A stretch of 64,000 nucleotides of DNA from MPNO01 sp965200535 (GTDB lineage: Bacteria > Pseudomonadota > Alphaproteobacteria > MPNO01), in the NCBI GenBank assembly GCA_965200535.1, contig CBDAUF010000001.1:930001-994000 (forward strand), in the 5' to 3' direction. Positions 7,804-15,994 of the stretch are shown in pieces (position 1 is the first letter of the stretch; the number at the start of each line of letters is the position of its first letter). A program made the position numbers and the translations under genes. The notes under the pieces are model-generated. The model ran no database searches, was not told where the DNA came from, and saw only the letters and a program-made list of their open reading frames with translations.

Positions 7804-9717
7804 TCATGCCTCGCCGTGGAAATGGTCGTAAACCCGCCTCGCGACGGTCTTGCTGATCCCTTCCACGGCCTCGAGGTCGGCCAGCCCGGCTCTCGCGACG
7901 CTTGCGGCCGAGCCGAAATGGTTCAGCAGGGCGCGCTTGCGCTGGGCGCCGATACCGCCGATCTCATCGAGCGGCGAACGCCTGATCGCCTTCTCCCGCC
8001 GTGCGCGGTGCGAACCGATGGCGAAACGGTGCGCCTCGTCACGCAGCCGCTGCATGAAATAGAGCACCGGATCGTCGGGCGGCAGCATAAAGGGCTCGCG
8101 CCCTGTCATGTAGAACCGTTCCCGCCCGGCGTTGCGGTCGGGACCCTTGGCGATGCAGATCAGAGGCAGGGTTTCGATGCCGAGGTCGGCAAACACGTCG
8201 CGGGCGGCGGAGAGCTGGCCCGGCCCGCCGTCGACGATCACCAAATCGGGCCAGGCGCCGCCTTCGCGGCCCGGATCCTCGCGGATTGCACGGGCATAGC
8301 GGCGCCGCAGCACTTCGCGCATCATCGCGTAGTCGTCGCCGGGAGCGGTCCCCTGCGCCTTGATGTTGAACTTTCGATAGGCCCCCTTCTCGAACCCGTC
8401 CGGCCCGGCGACGACCATGGCGCCGAGCGCCGCGGTGCCCGAGATGTGGCTGTTGTCGAATGCCTCGATCCGTTGCGGCGGACTGTCGAGGCCGAACAGG
8501 TCGACCATCCGGTCGAGCAGGCGGTGCTGCGCCGCGCTCCCGGCGAGCCGCCGCGCCAGTGCATCGCGGGCGTTCCGCACCGCCTGCTCGATCAGCTTGC
8601 GGCGTCCGCCGCGCTGCGGCACGGCGATCCGCACCCGGCGCGCTGCGCGAAGCGAGAGCGCCTCGGCCAGCAGGTCCGCGGCCTGCGGGCGGTGGTTCGC
8701 GAGGATCAGCGGCGGCGGCGTCTTGTCGGCGTAGAACTGGCCGAGAAAGGCGCCGAGCACGCGGTCCTCGGGCTCTCCCGCGGCCCGGGCGACGAAATAG
8801 CTCCGGTTCCCGAAATTCTGCCCGGAGCGGTAGAAGAAAACCTGGATGCAGGTCTGCCCGGCCTCGCGCGCGACGGCGAAGATATCCGCGGTTCCGAGCG
8901 AACGGACATTGATGTCCTGGTGCGCCTGGATTTCCGACAGGGCGCGGATGCGGTCGCGGTAGACCGCGGCGGTTTCGAATTCGAGAGCGTCGCTCGCCGC
9001 TTCCATGTGCTGCGACAGGCGTTGCTGGAGACCGCTGCTCCGGCCGCTCAGAAAGGCGCGCGCCTGCGTGACGATCTCGTCGTATGCCTCGGGTTCGATA
9101 CGGCCGACGCAAGGGCCGGCGCAGCGCTTGATCTGGTACTGCAGGCAGGGCCGGGTCCTGGCAGCGAATACCGAATCCGAGCACGAGCGCAGTGGAAATA
9201 CCTTCTGCAGGGTCAACAGCGTCCGGTTGACGGCGCCGGCCGAGGCGAAGGGGCCGAAATACTCGCCCCTGCGGCGGTGTGCGCCGCGATGCTTGAAGAG
9301 CTGCGGCCAATCATGGTCGGCCGTCAGCAGGATGTAGGGGAACGACTTGTCGTCCCGCATCAGGATGTTGTAGCGGGGCTTGTGCTCCTTGATCAGGTTG
9401 GCTTCGAGCAGCAGCGCTTCGGCCTCGGTATGGGTGGTGATGACCTCCAGAGACTGGGTCTCGGCGATCATCCGGTGCAGACGGGGCGGCAGGCGGCCGG
9501 GCCTCGTATAGGCGCTCACCCGCCGGCGCAGGTTTTTTGCCTTGCCGATGTAGAGCGATTCCCCGGCGGGGCACTGCATCCGGTACACCCCGGGGCGCGG
9601 CGGCAAGACCCTAACCTCGGCGGAGATCGCTTCGATCCCGCAGGCGAGCGTTTCGGCCCAGCGGATCTCGACCCGACCGTCAACCGGGGTCGGCGGTGCT
9701 GTTCCCGTCTCCGCCAC
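7804..9717 (-). CDS. uvrC: Excinuclease ABC subunit C
   Basis: 637 aa from GTG 9717. In order: GIY-YIG nuclease (RPGVYRMQ, SLYIGKAKNLRRRV), a Cys cluster (RSCSDSVF, RPCLQYQIKRCAGPC), the UVR helix pair, the RNase H-like nuclease with EAFDNSHISG and VIVDGGPGQL, and C-terminal helix-hairpin-helix repeats (IGGIGAQRKRALLNHFGS). UvrC makes both incisions in nucleotide excision repair. The open frame continues upstream to TTG 9855, adding 46 residues that do not look like UvrC; family length favours the shorter start, but the SD of neither is decisive. pgsA follows after 7 nt. Confidence 0.93.
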   Translation of the reverse strand: MAETGTAPPTPVDGRVEIRWAETLACGIEAISAEVRVLPPRPGVYRMQCPAGESLYIGKAKNLRRRVSAYTRPGRLPPRLHRMIAETQSLEVITTHTEAEALLLEANLIKEHKPRYNILMRDDKSFPYILLTADHDWPQLFKHRGAHRRRGEYFGPFASAGAVNRTLLTLQKVFPLRSCSDSVFAARTRPCLQYQIKRCAGPCVGRIEPEAYDEIVTQARAFLSGRSSGLQQRLSQHMEAASDALEFETAAVYRDRIRALSEIQAHQDINVRSLGTADIFAVAREAGQTCIQVFFYRSGQNFGNRSYFVARAAGEPEDRVLGAFLGQFYADKTPPPLILANHRPQAADLLAEALSLRAARRVRIAVPQRGGRRKLIEQAVRNARDALARRLAGSAAQHRLLDRMVDLFGLDSPPQRIEAFDNSHISGTAALGAMVVAGPDGFEKGAYRKFNIKAQGTAPGDDYAMMREVLRRRYARAIREDPGREGGAWPDLVIVDGGPGQLSAARDVFADLGIETLPLICIAKGPDRNAGRERFYMTGREPFMLPPDDPVLYFMQRLRDEAHRFAIGSHRARREKAIRRSPLDEIGGIGAQRKRALLNHFGSAASVARAGLADLEAVEGISKTVARRVYDHFHGEA

Positions 9718-10039
9718 GGCCGGTCCGGCCCTAGCGCCGGGACGCGGCGCCCCGGACGGGGACGGAAGCGTGCGAGAGTGGGCCGAAGCGCTTCCGAGCC
9801 TGTGGAAAACCCTGTTGAAAAAAGCCCCGCGCGGCGATTTCGCGAACAAGATCAATGAGCTTCCCCATTTTGCACAAAAAGCGGGCGGATTCGGTAAGTC
9901 GTTGATTTAAAACACGAAACAAAAAGTCAAACATCAAGAAAAGACGATATGGAACAAGATCCAGCCAAACCGTAACCGGTTAATGGCGCGATGCAACGGT
10001 TGTGAAAAAGTCGTTTTCACCCAAACCCGTCGTGAACTC
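9718..10039. other. AT-rich intergenic segment with palindromes between folB and uvrC
   Basis: About 320 nt (185 nt if uvrC starts at 9855) with base composition far more AT-rich than the surroundings, especially 9860-10030. It contains TGTGGAAAA near 9800 (one mismatch from the DnaA box TGTGGATAA), TGTTGAAAAAAG just after it, a 10-nt palindrome TAACCGGTTA (9973-9982), and the hairpin at 10002-10020. It must at least hold the uvrC-pgsA-mob promoter. A replication-related role is only a possibility. Confidence 0.5.
10002..10020 (-). terminator. Hairpin downstream of folB
   Basis: GTGAAAA (10002-10008) and TTTTCAC (10014-10020) are perfect reverse complements around a 5-nt loop, 19 nt past the folB stop on the minus strand. 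The stem is AT-rich and no clear T-tract follows, so it is a weak terminator candidate or a protein-binding site. Confidence 0.35.
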
Positions 10040-10459
10040 CTATAGAGGATTGTTATCGCGTACGATTTCGACGCCGACGCTGCCGGTATCGTCGAACACG
10101 TCGAGCTTCTCGATCCTGATGACAGCCCGGCGAACACGACGATCCTCGAGGCAGATCGCGGCGACCCGTTCGGCGAACGTCTCGACCAAGTTGACGTGCC
10201 CGGCCTCGGCAAGGGCGCGGATCCGCACGACCAGCGTATCGTAGTTGACCACGTCCGAGAGACGGTCGCGGTGGGCGGGGCCGGTATCGAGCACGTCGAG
10301 AGTCAGGTTGACCCGCACCCGCTGTCGGCCGTTGCGCTCGTAACGGTGAACCCCGATCAGGCAGTTGAGCATCAGATCGCGGACCAGCAGGCGCCGGCTC
10401 GGGACCGGGGCGCCGGCCGGTGATGAACCGGCGAGGGAAGGGGTTGGACGGGTGCTCAT
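10040..10459 (-). CDS. folB: Dihydroneopterin aldolase FolB
   Basis: 139 aa; ATG 10459 overlaps the stop of the upstream reductase (ATGA). The core starts at about residue 23 with LLVRDLMLNCLIGVHRYE, in which the IGVHRYE segment carries the catalytic Glu region, and continues with VVNYDTL and VETFAERVA. It cleaves dihydroneopterin to 6-hydroxymethyldihydropterin and glycolaldehyde in folate synthesis. The first 22 residues are a polar Ser/Pro-rich extension. Coupling with a FolM-like reductase gives a pterin gene pair. Confidence 0.92.
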   Translation of the reverse strand: MSTRPTPSLAGSSPAGAPVPSRRLLVRDLMLNCLIGVHRYERNGRQRVRVNLTLDVLDTGPAHRDRLSDVVNYDTLVVRIRALAEAGHVNLVETFAERVAAICLEDRRVRRAVIRIEKLDVFDDTGSVGVEIVRDNNPL

Positions 10460-11247
10460 TCGAACACCGGCACCGCGCCCTCGCGCGGCTGGGCCCAGCC
10501 CAGATGCTGGCCGCCGTCGAGCGCGATCATCTGGCCGGTCATCGCCGGCGCGCCGAGAATGAAGTCGACCGCCTCGGCCACTTCTTCGGGCGCACTGCCG
10601 CGGCCGAGCGGCATCATGCCGGCCTGGCGGTCGAACTGTTCCCGGCTCTGCCTCGGGCTCGGCAAGGTCGGTCCGGGGCCGACCCCGTTGACCCTGATGC
10701 GGGGAGCGAGCGCAAGCGCCATGGTCCGGGTCAGCGTCCACAGCCCGGCCTTGGACAGGGTGTAGGAAACGAAATGCGGGGTCAGGTTCCACACCCGCTC
10801 GTCGAGGATGTTGACGATGTTGCCGGTCCGGTCGGCCGGCAGTGCCGCGGCCATCGCCTGCATCAGAACGAAGGGAGCGCGCAGGTTGGTCTCGACATGG
10901 CGGTCCCAGCTTTCCCTGCTCGCCGTTGCGACGCTGTCATGCTCGAATACCGAGGCGTTGTTGACCAGAACCGACACCGGTCCCAGCGCGGCTTGCGCGC
11001 GGGCGACGAGAACCGCGGTTTCCGACTCGTTCGACAGGTCGGCGGCGAGCGCCACCGCCCGCCCGCCGGCCCCCTCGATCGCCGCCGCGGTGCGGGCCGC
11101 GTCCTCGGCCGAGACGCGGTAGTGGATCGCTACCGGATGCCCGCGCCGCGCCAGCGCCTCCGCGACCGCCCGGCCGATCCGCCGCGCCGCTCCGGTGACC
11201 AGCGCGGTCCCCGATCCGCTCTTCGATTTCGACTGGTTCTCCGACAC
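10456..11247 (-). CDS. Short-chain dehydrogenase, FolM/pteridine-reductase-like
   Basis: 263 aa from GTG 11247. The cofactor loop is TGAARRIG (the TGxxxRxG variant favouring NADPH seen in pteridine reductases and FolM, not TGxxxGxG), with NNASVF and the catalytic YTLSK. The substrate loop carries an Arg after the active-site Asp (NILDERVW). Together with the 4-nt overlap with folB this supports dihydrofolate/dihydromonapterin reductase activity. An in-frame ATG at 11433 exists but would overlap the start region of the divergent gene. Confidence 0.82.
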   Translation of the reverse strand: MSENQSKSKSGSGTALVTGAARRIGRAVAEALARRGHPVAIHYRVSAEDAARTAAAIEGAGGRAVALAADLSNESETAVLVARAQAALGPVSVLVNNASVFEHDSVATASRESWDRHVETNLRAPFVLMQAMAAALPADRTGNIVNILDERVWNLTPHFVSYTLSKAGLWTLTRTMALALAPRIRVNGVGPGPTLPSPRQSREQFDRQAGMMPLGRGSAPEEVAEAVDFILGAPAMTGQMIALDGGQHLGWAQPREGAVPVFE

Positions 11248-11386
11248 CGGCGCAAGATCGCCCGTCAGCGGTCGTCGATCAAGCGAACGCCCGCCGCGAG
11301 ATCGGTCGAATCGCGATTTCTGCGCTGCAGGCGACGGGTTCGATTGTGGTGTAGTCTGGCACCGATGCCCGACGGGGAATGAGGCA

Positions 11387-12418
11387 ATGGCGATAATCAC
11401 ACCCGCGACACCGACCGAGGAACGCTGCGTCACCTCCTACCCGGCCCGGCGGGGTTATGCGCCCGGCGTGTTCTATCCGCCCGAGGCGCCGGGGGTGGAG
11501 GACGCGATCGATATCCACTGCCACGCGCACGGAGGGCAGCAGGACGCGCTCTCCCTCGCCAAGTTCGCCTCGCACTCCGGGATGCGCGGGATCCTGTTCA
11601 AGACGATCACCGACTGGGAACGCCCGGCGGACGCCGTCGCGGGGATCCGGGAGGCGCTCGCCGACTGGGCGGCGTCGGAAGGCGTGCGGCCGGTCGAATG
11701 CTGGGCCGGGGCGCTGATGGGCTTCGACGGAACACCGCCGTCGCGGCGCTGGTGCGAGGAACAGATCGATTCGGGCGTCGCCGCACTCTGGTTCCCCGTG
11801 TTCAACCACGCCAACACCTACGCCAAGGTGGGCGGGCGCGAGATCTGGTGGAACCCGGACGCCGACCCCAAGGCGCATTCCTCACCGCTCCCGTGGGAGG
11901 AGGCGCTCGAGCGCGGACACTATCTGCTGGACGATGCGGGCCGACTGACGGGCGAGGCCGCGGATATCGTCAGGCTCTGCGCCGATCGGGGCACGGCCCT
12001 GTTCTTCGGCCACGCCACCCATGCCGAGATCGACCGCCTCGCCGAACTGGTCGCATCTCTCGGCTTCGCGCAGGCAGTGATCGACCATCCGTTCAGCCCG
12101 TTCGTCGATCTCGAGATAGACCACATGAAACGGCTCGCCGCCGCAGGAATCACCCTGAACTTCACCTACGACGAATTGTCGCCGCTGCTCGGCGTCGATC
12201 CGGCGCGGATGTACGAGGCGATCCGGGCGGTCGGACCCGCCCATTGCACCCTGTCGTCGGATGCGGGCGAGCCGCTGTTCCCCAACTCGGTCGAATGCAT
12301 CAGGCTGATCCGCGGCTACATGGAAGCCTTCGGTCTGGATGCCGGGGAGATACGCCAGGTCTCCACCGTCAACCCGGCCCGAGTCCTCGGAATCGAGGCC
12401 GGCGAGGCCCCGCAATGA
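11387..12418 (+). CDS. DUF6282-type amidohydrolase-superfamily protein
   Basis: 343 aa from ATG 11387. DIHCHAHGG near residue 44 provides the H-x-H metal pair of a TIM-barrel hydrolase. Further conserved histidines occur in FFGHATHAEID and AVIDHPFSPFVD, and the late Asp is in CTLSSDAGEPLFPNS. This matches the DUF6282 group of the amidohydrolase superfamily, whose reaction is not established. It overlaps the next hydrolase by 4 nt (ATGA), so the two are made together and probably act on successive intermediates. Confidence 0.8.
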   Translation: MAIITPATPTEERCVTSYPARRGYAPGVFYPPEAPGVEDAIDIHCHAHGGQQDALSLAKFASHSGMRGILFKTITDWERPADAVAGIREALADWAASEGVRPVECWAGALMGFDGTPPSRRWCEEQIDSGVAALWFPVFNHANTYAKVGGREIWWNPDADPKAHSSPLPWEEALERGHYLLDDAGRLTGEAADIVRLCADRGTALFFGHATHAEIDRLAELVASLGFAQAVIDHPFSPFVDLEIDHMKRLAAAGITLNFTYDELSPLLGVDPARMYEAIRAVGPAHCTLSSDAGEPLFPNSVECIRLIRGYMEAFGLDAGEIRQVSTVNPARVLGIEAGEAPQ

Positions 12419-13389
12419 TCGTCGATTTCCAGCACCACTTTTTGCCCCGCGCCCTGTTGCCGGCGGGCGCCGGAGACAAGCCGTTCACGCGCTACGACGA
12501 GCACGGCGTGCCGTCCTACAGCTTCCACAACCTGCTGGTCGATCTCGACGCCCACATCGAGATGATGGATGCGGCGGGGATCGACGCGGCGGTGCTCTCC
12601 TGCGCCGAGGGCATGTGCGCAGGCATGGAGAAGTCGGTTCTGTGCAACGACGCGGCGGCGGCGGCCGCGGCAGCCTGGCCCGGCCGCTTCATCGGCACCG
12701 CGCACGCCCATCCGCTGGGCGGACGGGAGGCGATGCGCGAGCTCGCCCGCTGTGCGGGGGACCTCGGTTTTCCGGGAGTCGTGATCACCTCTGAATTCGA
12801 CGGCGTAACGCTCGATGCGCCGGAGCTCGACCCGTTCTGGGCCGAGGCGGCGAGGCTCGGGCTCTATGTCTTCGTCCACCCGGCGCTCAAGCTCGCGCAC
12901 GCGCAGCAGTTCGACGCCTACGATCTCGCCCGTGCGGTGGGGCGCGAATTTTCGCTGGTCCAGGCGACGGTGCGCCTGATCAACGGCGGGGTGTTCGACC
13001 GGCACCCCGGCCTCACCGTCCAGATGGCGCATCTCGGCGGAGGGATCGCGTCGGTTCTCGGGCGTATCCGCAGCTATCAGGACCGCGATTTCTGGGGCAC
13101 CGCGGGCAACGACCGGCACGGACGCAACCCAGAAGAGGCGTTCGACGTCTATCTCGCCGAGCGCATGATCTTCGACACCGCGGGGTTCTGCGGCGACGTC
13201 CGTTCGGTCGCGGCCTCGCTGGTCGAGCTCCCGGCGGACCGCATCGTGTTCGCGAGCGACTATCCGCAGGAGATTCGCGCACCGGAGGCCGTCAAGGCGT
13301 TCGTCGACGCCATCCGCGGCCTCGGCGCCGCCGGCGCCGGCATTCTCGGCGGCAACAACGGGCTGCTGCTGGAGAGTGCTGCGGCATGA
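12415..13389 (+). CDS. Amidohydrolase family 2 (ACMSD-like) hydrolase/decarboxylase
   Basis: 324 aa starting MIVDFQHHFLPR, where QHH supplies the H-x-H-like metal ligands of the PF04909 family. Other marks are the mid-protein FVHPALK, HLGGG, and a late catalytic Asp in VFASDYPQE. Family members include aminocarboxymuconate-semialdehyde and resorcylate decarboxylases, so a ring-derived acid is a reasonable substrate. It is translationally coupled to the DUF6282 gene and 180 nt upstream of the transporter genes, with which it may share a catabolic role. Confidence 0.85.
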   Translation: MIVDFQHHFLPRALLPAGAGDKPFTRYDEHGVPSYSFHNLLVDLDAHIEMMDAAGIDAAVLSCAEGMCAGMEKSVLCNDAAAAAAAAWPGRFIGTAHAHPLGGREAMRELARCAGDLGFPGVVITSEFDGVTLDAPELDPFWAEAARLGLYVFVHPALKLAHAQQFDAYDLARAVGREFSLVQATVRLINGGVFDRHPGLTVQMAHLGGGIASVLGRIRSYQDRDFWGTAGNDRHGRNPEEAFDVYLAERMIFDTAGFCGDVRSVAASLVELPADRIVFASDYPQEIRAPEAVKAFVDAIRGLGAAGAGILGGNNGLLLESAAA

Positions 13390-13571
13390 ACCGGTTTGCC
13401 GGCCGCAGCAGGTGCGCGCGTCGATACCCGTCCGGCGTCGATATCGACGGGGATGCGCGCACCCGCCCCGGTGTGCGATAGTGAGGAGTCGGGAAGAAAC
13501 GAGGCACCCATGACTTCGAGGTATCGGCCGGGGCGGTTTCCGCGCCGCCCGCCGCATCGGGCGGCGGCGTC

Positions 13572-14342
13572 ATGAACTTGGTCCTGTTCAGGCCGGGCTT
13601 CTTGCCCGGGTTGTTGACCGTGATTGCCGCGATCGTCCTGTGGCAACTGATCTCGCTCCTGTTTCTTCCGGTCTTCCTGCCCGGCCCGCTGATCCTGCTC
13701 GAGCGTGTGGTGGAGGTGTACGGCCAGGCTGAAACCTATCTGGTGGTCTGGCAGACGGTTCTCAGGATTTTCGAGGGGCTGATCCTGTCGATGCTGATCG
13801 GAACCGCGATTGGCCTGGTGATGGGCATGCGGCGGGACCTCGAGGCCTTTCTCGACAGTTGGATCATGGTGCTGCTGACCTTTCCCGCGATCTGCTGGGC
13901 GTTCCTCGCGGTGCTCTGGTTCGGCCTGTCGGAGGTGGCGCCGCTGCTCACGGTGCTGCTGATCGTCTTTCCGTTCGTGTCGATGAACGTCTGGGAAGGC
14001 ACCAAGGCGGTCGAGAAGAACCTGATCGACATGGCCCGAGTCTACCGGGCGAAGCGCTGGCTGGTGATCCGCAAGGTGATCATCCCCCAGCTGATGCCCT
14101 ACCTCTTCTCGGCGATGAAGATCGCGCTCTCGCTGTCGTGGAAGATCGTTCTCGTCGGCGAGGCGTTCGGCGTCGCCAGCGGGGTGGGCCAGCGGCTCGT
14201 TTTCTGGTTCGAGGACACCCGCGTCGACATGATGCTCGCCTGGGGCATCAGCTTCATGATCATCATGGTCGTCATCGACCTGGCGATTTTCCGGCTGTGG
14301 GAAAAGCGCACTTTCGTCTGGAGGCACAAATTTGCAACCTGA
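13572..14342 (+). CDS. ABC transporter permease (SsuC/TauC/NrtB type), first of two
   Basis: 256 aa with about six membrane helices. The cytoplasmic coupling loop EGTKAVEKNLIDMARVYRAK matches the EAA motif of the taurine/nitrate/sulfonate group. ATG 13572 overlaps the stop of a possible 21-codon leader (13510-13575). The 3' end overlaps the ATPase start by 11 nt. No periplasmic binding protein gene is in this cluster. Confidence 0.9.
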   Translation: MNLVLFRPGFLPGLLTVIAAIVLWQLISLLFLPVFLPGPLILLERVVEVYGQAETYLVVWQTVLRIFEGLILSMLIGTAIGLVMGMRRDLEAFLDSWIMVLLTFPAICWAFLAVLWFGLSEVAPLLTVLLIVFPFVSMNVWEGTKAVEKNLIDMARVYRAKRWLVIRKVIIPQLMPYLFSAMKIALSLSWKIVLVGEAFGVASGVGQRLVFWFEDTRVDMMLAWGISFMIIMVVIDLAIFRLWEKRTFVWRHKFAT

Positions 14343-15159
14343 CCGAGCCTCTGCGGCCGGGGAGGCCGCCGCACCTGCCGATGCCACGGTCGTCGCCGTC
14401 GACAAGCTGACCAAGCGCTTCAACGTTCCCGGCGGGGAGGAAAAGTTTGTTGTCCTCGACGCGATCAGCCTCAGCGTCGAGGAGGGCAGCTTTGCCAGCA
14501 TCGTCGGCCCGTCGGGCTGCGGCAAGTCGACCCTGCTCAACATCATCGCCGGAATCGAGACCCACGAGCCGAGCGACGGCGGATCGGTCAGGGTGTACCC
14601 GAAGGCCGGCACCGGCACCGAGCCCCGCATCGGCTACGTCTTCCAGAGCGCCCGCCTGCTCAACTGGCTGACCGTCCAGGGAAACATCGATTTCGCGCTC
14701 GAAGCGCAGGGGATCCCGCGCAGCGTCTGGCAGGACCGGGTTTCCAACTATCTCGAGATGGTGGGTCTCGCCGGGCAGGAGAAGAACTACCCCCTCAACC
14801 TCTCCGGCGGGATGCAGCAGCGCGTCGCCATCGCCAGGGCGCTCGCCATCGAGCCGGACATCCTGCTGATGGACGAGCCGTTCAGCCATCTGGACGAGAT
14901 CACCGCGCGCAAGATGCGCTTCGACCTGATGGAGATTCTCGAACGCGCCAAGACGACGATCCTGTTCGTCACCCACGATCTCGGCGAGGCCGTTTTCCTG
15001 TCCGACAACATCTACATGATGAGCACCAAGCCGGCGCGGATCTTCAAGCGCGTGGCGGTGGACATCCCGCGCCCCCGGAAACCCGAGGACCCGCTGATCT
15101 TCGACATGGAGAAGGACCTGGTGCGCGAGTTCTTCAGCGTCCTGGACGCGGAGGCCTGA
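14332..15159 (+). CDS. ABC transporter ATP-binding protein (SsuB/TauB type)
   Basis: 275 aa reading from TTG 14332, inside the end of the upstream permease gene. Walker A GPSGCGKST, Q-loop YVFQSARLL, signature LSGGMQQR, Walker B ILLMDEPF and the switch His in FVTHDLGEA are all intact. It energises import with the two flanking permeases, which may form a heterodimeric channel. About 20 low-complexity Ala-rich residues precede the domain, so a later start is possible. Confidence 0.93.
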   Translation: MQPDRASAAGEAAAPADATVVAVDKLTKRFNVPGGEEKFVVLDAISLSVEEGSFASIVGPSGCGKSTLLNIIAGIETHEPSDGGSVRVYPKAGTGTEPRIGYVFQSARLLNWLTVQGNIDFALEAQGIPRSVWQDRVSNYLEMVGLAGQEKNYPLNLSGGMQQRVAIARALAIEPDILLMDEPFSHLDEITARKMRFDLMEILERAKTTILFVTHDLGEAVFLSDNIYMMSTKPARIFKRVAVDIPRPRKPEDPLIFDMEKDLVREFFSVLDAEA

Positions 15160-15160
15160 C

Positions 15161-15943
15161 ATGAGTTCGCGGTGGAAGGCGGTCGGGCTGCGGGCGGGTT
15201 CCGTCGTCGTCCTGGTGGTTATCTGGTGGCTCTTCGCCCTCGTCATGAGCGATGAGGAAGTGCTGCCGGGGCCGTTGCTGATCGGCACCACCATCCTGAC
15301 CAATCTGGTAACGCTCGGCCCGGAGGGGAAAACCGCCTATTTCCACATCGGCATCTCGCTTGCGCGCATCTTCGTGACCTTCGCCGCCGCGATGCTCCTC
15401 GGCATCGCCATCGGTCTCGCCATGGGGCTGCGCAAGATCATCGAGCATTCTCTGCTCGCGCTGATCCCGCTCGCCCTCACCATGCCGACCATCCTGATGG
15501 TCTTCCTCGCCGTGCTGTGGTTCGGCTTCAACGAGGCCGGCAGTCTGGTCGCGGTCATCGGGGTGGTGACGCCGTTCGTCGCGGTCAACATCTTCGAGGG
15601 CGCGAAGGCGATGGACAAGTCGCTGATCGACATGGCGAAGTCGTTCAAGGCCGACCGGCGGGCGCTGATCCGCAGGGTCTACCTGCCGCAGCTCATGCCC
15701 TACATCTTCTCCGCCTTCCGCTTCTCCTTCGGGATGACGTGGAAGATCGTGGCCCTTGCCGAGACCTTCGGCATCAAGTTCGGCATCGGCTACATGTTCT
15801 TCTTCTGGTTCGAGCAGTTCAGCATGGAGCAGGTGCTGGCCTGGGTGATCCTGTTCGTGATCCTGATGCTGGTTCTCGAACACGGCGTGTTTGCCCGGCT
15901 GGAGAGCCGCGCCTTCCGCTGGCGGCCGTCGCACGCGCATTAG
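15161..15943 (+). CDS. ABC transporter permease (SsuC/TauC/NrtB type), second of two
   Basis: 260 aa, clearly a paralogue of the permease at 13572: EGAKAMDKSLIDMAKSFKAD aligns with the EAA loop of the first, and PQLMPYIFSAFRF with PQLMPYLFSAMKI. It starts 1 nt after the ATPase stop. Most TauT/NitT-type importers use one permease gene as a homodimer, so two different permeases suggest a heterodimer. A strong hairpin at 15947-15974 ends the operon. Confidence 0.9.
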   Translation: MSSRWKAVGLRAGSVVVLVVIWWLFALVMSDEEVLPGPLLIGTTILTNLVTLGPEGKTAYFHIGISLARIFVTFAAAMLLGIAIGLAMGLRKIIEHSLLALIPLALTMPTILMVFLAVLWFGFNEAGSLVAVIGVVTPFVAVNIFEGAKAMDKSLIDMAKSFKADRRALIRRVYLPQLMPYIFSAFRFSFGMTWKIVALAETFGIKFGIGYMFFFWFEQFSMEQVLAWVILFVILMLVLEHGVFARLESRAFRWRPSHAH

Positions 15944-15946
15944 GGT

Positions 15947-15974
15947 CCGCCCGCCGCAGCGGCACGGCGGGCGG
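15947..15974. terminator. GC-rich hairpin between convergent genes
   Basis: CCGCCCGCCG (15947-15956) and CGGCGGGCGG (15965-15974) form a perfect 10-bp stem with an 8-nt loop, 4 nt past the permease stop and 20 nt from the end of the convergent hydrolase. No T-tract follows, so it is probably a bidirectional structural terminator. Confidence 0.6.
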
Positions 15975-15994
15975 TTCTGCGGCAGCGGGGGACG

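Noticed and set aside
9731..9937. 68-codon minus-strand ORF in the AT-rich segment before uvrC
   Set aside because: The start has an amphipathic look (FDFLFRVL), but the rest is the uvrC upstream region in another frame; no SD and no homology recognised.
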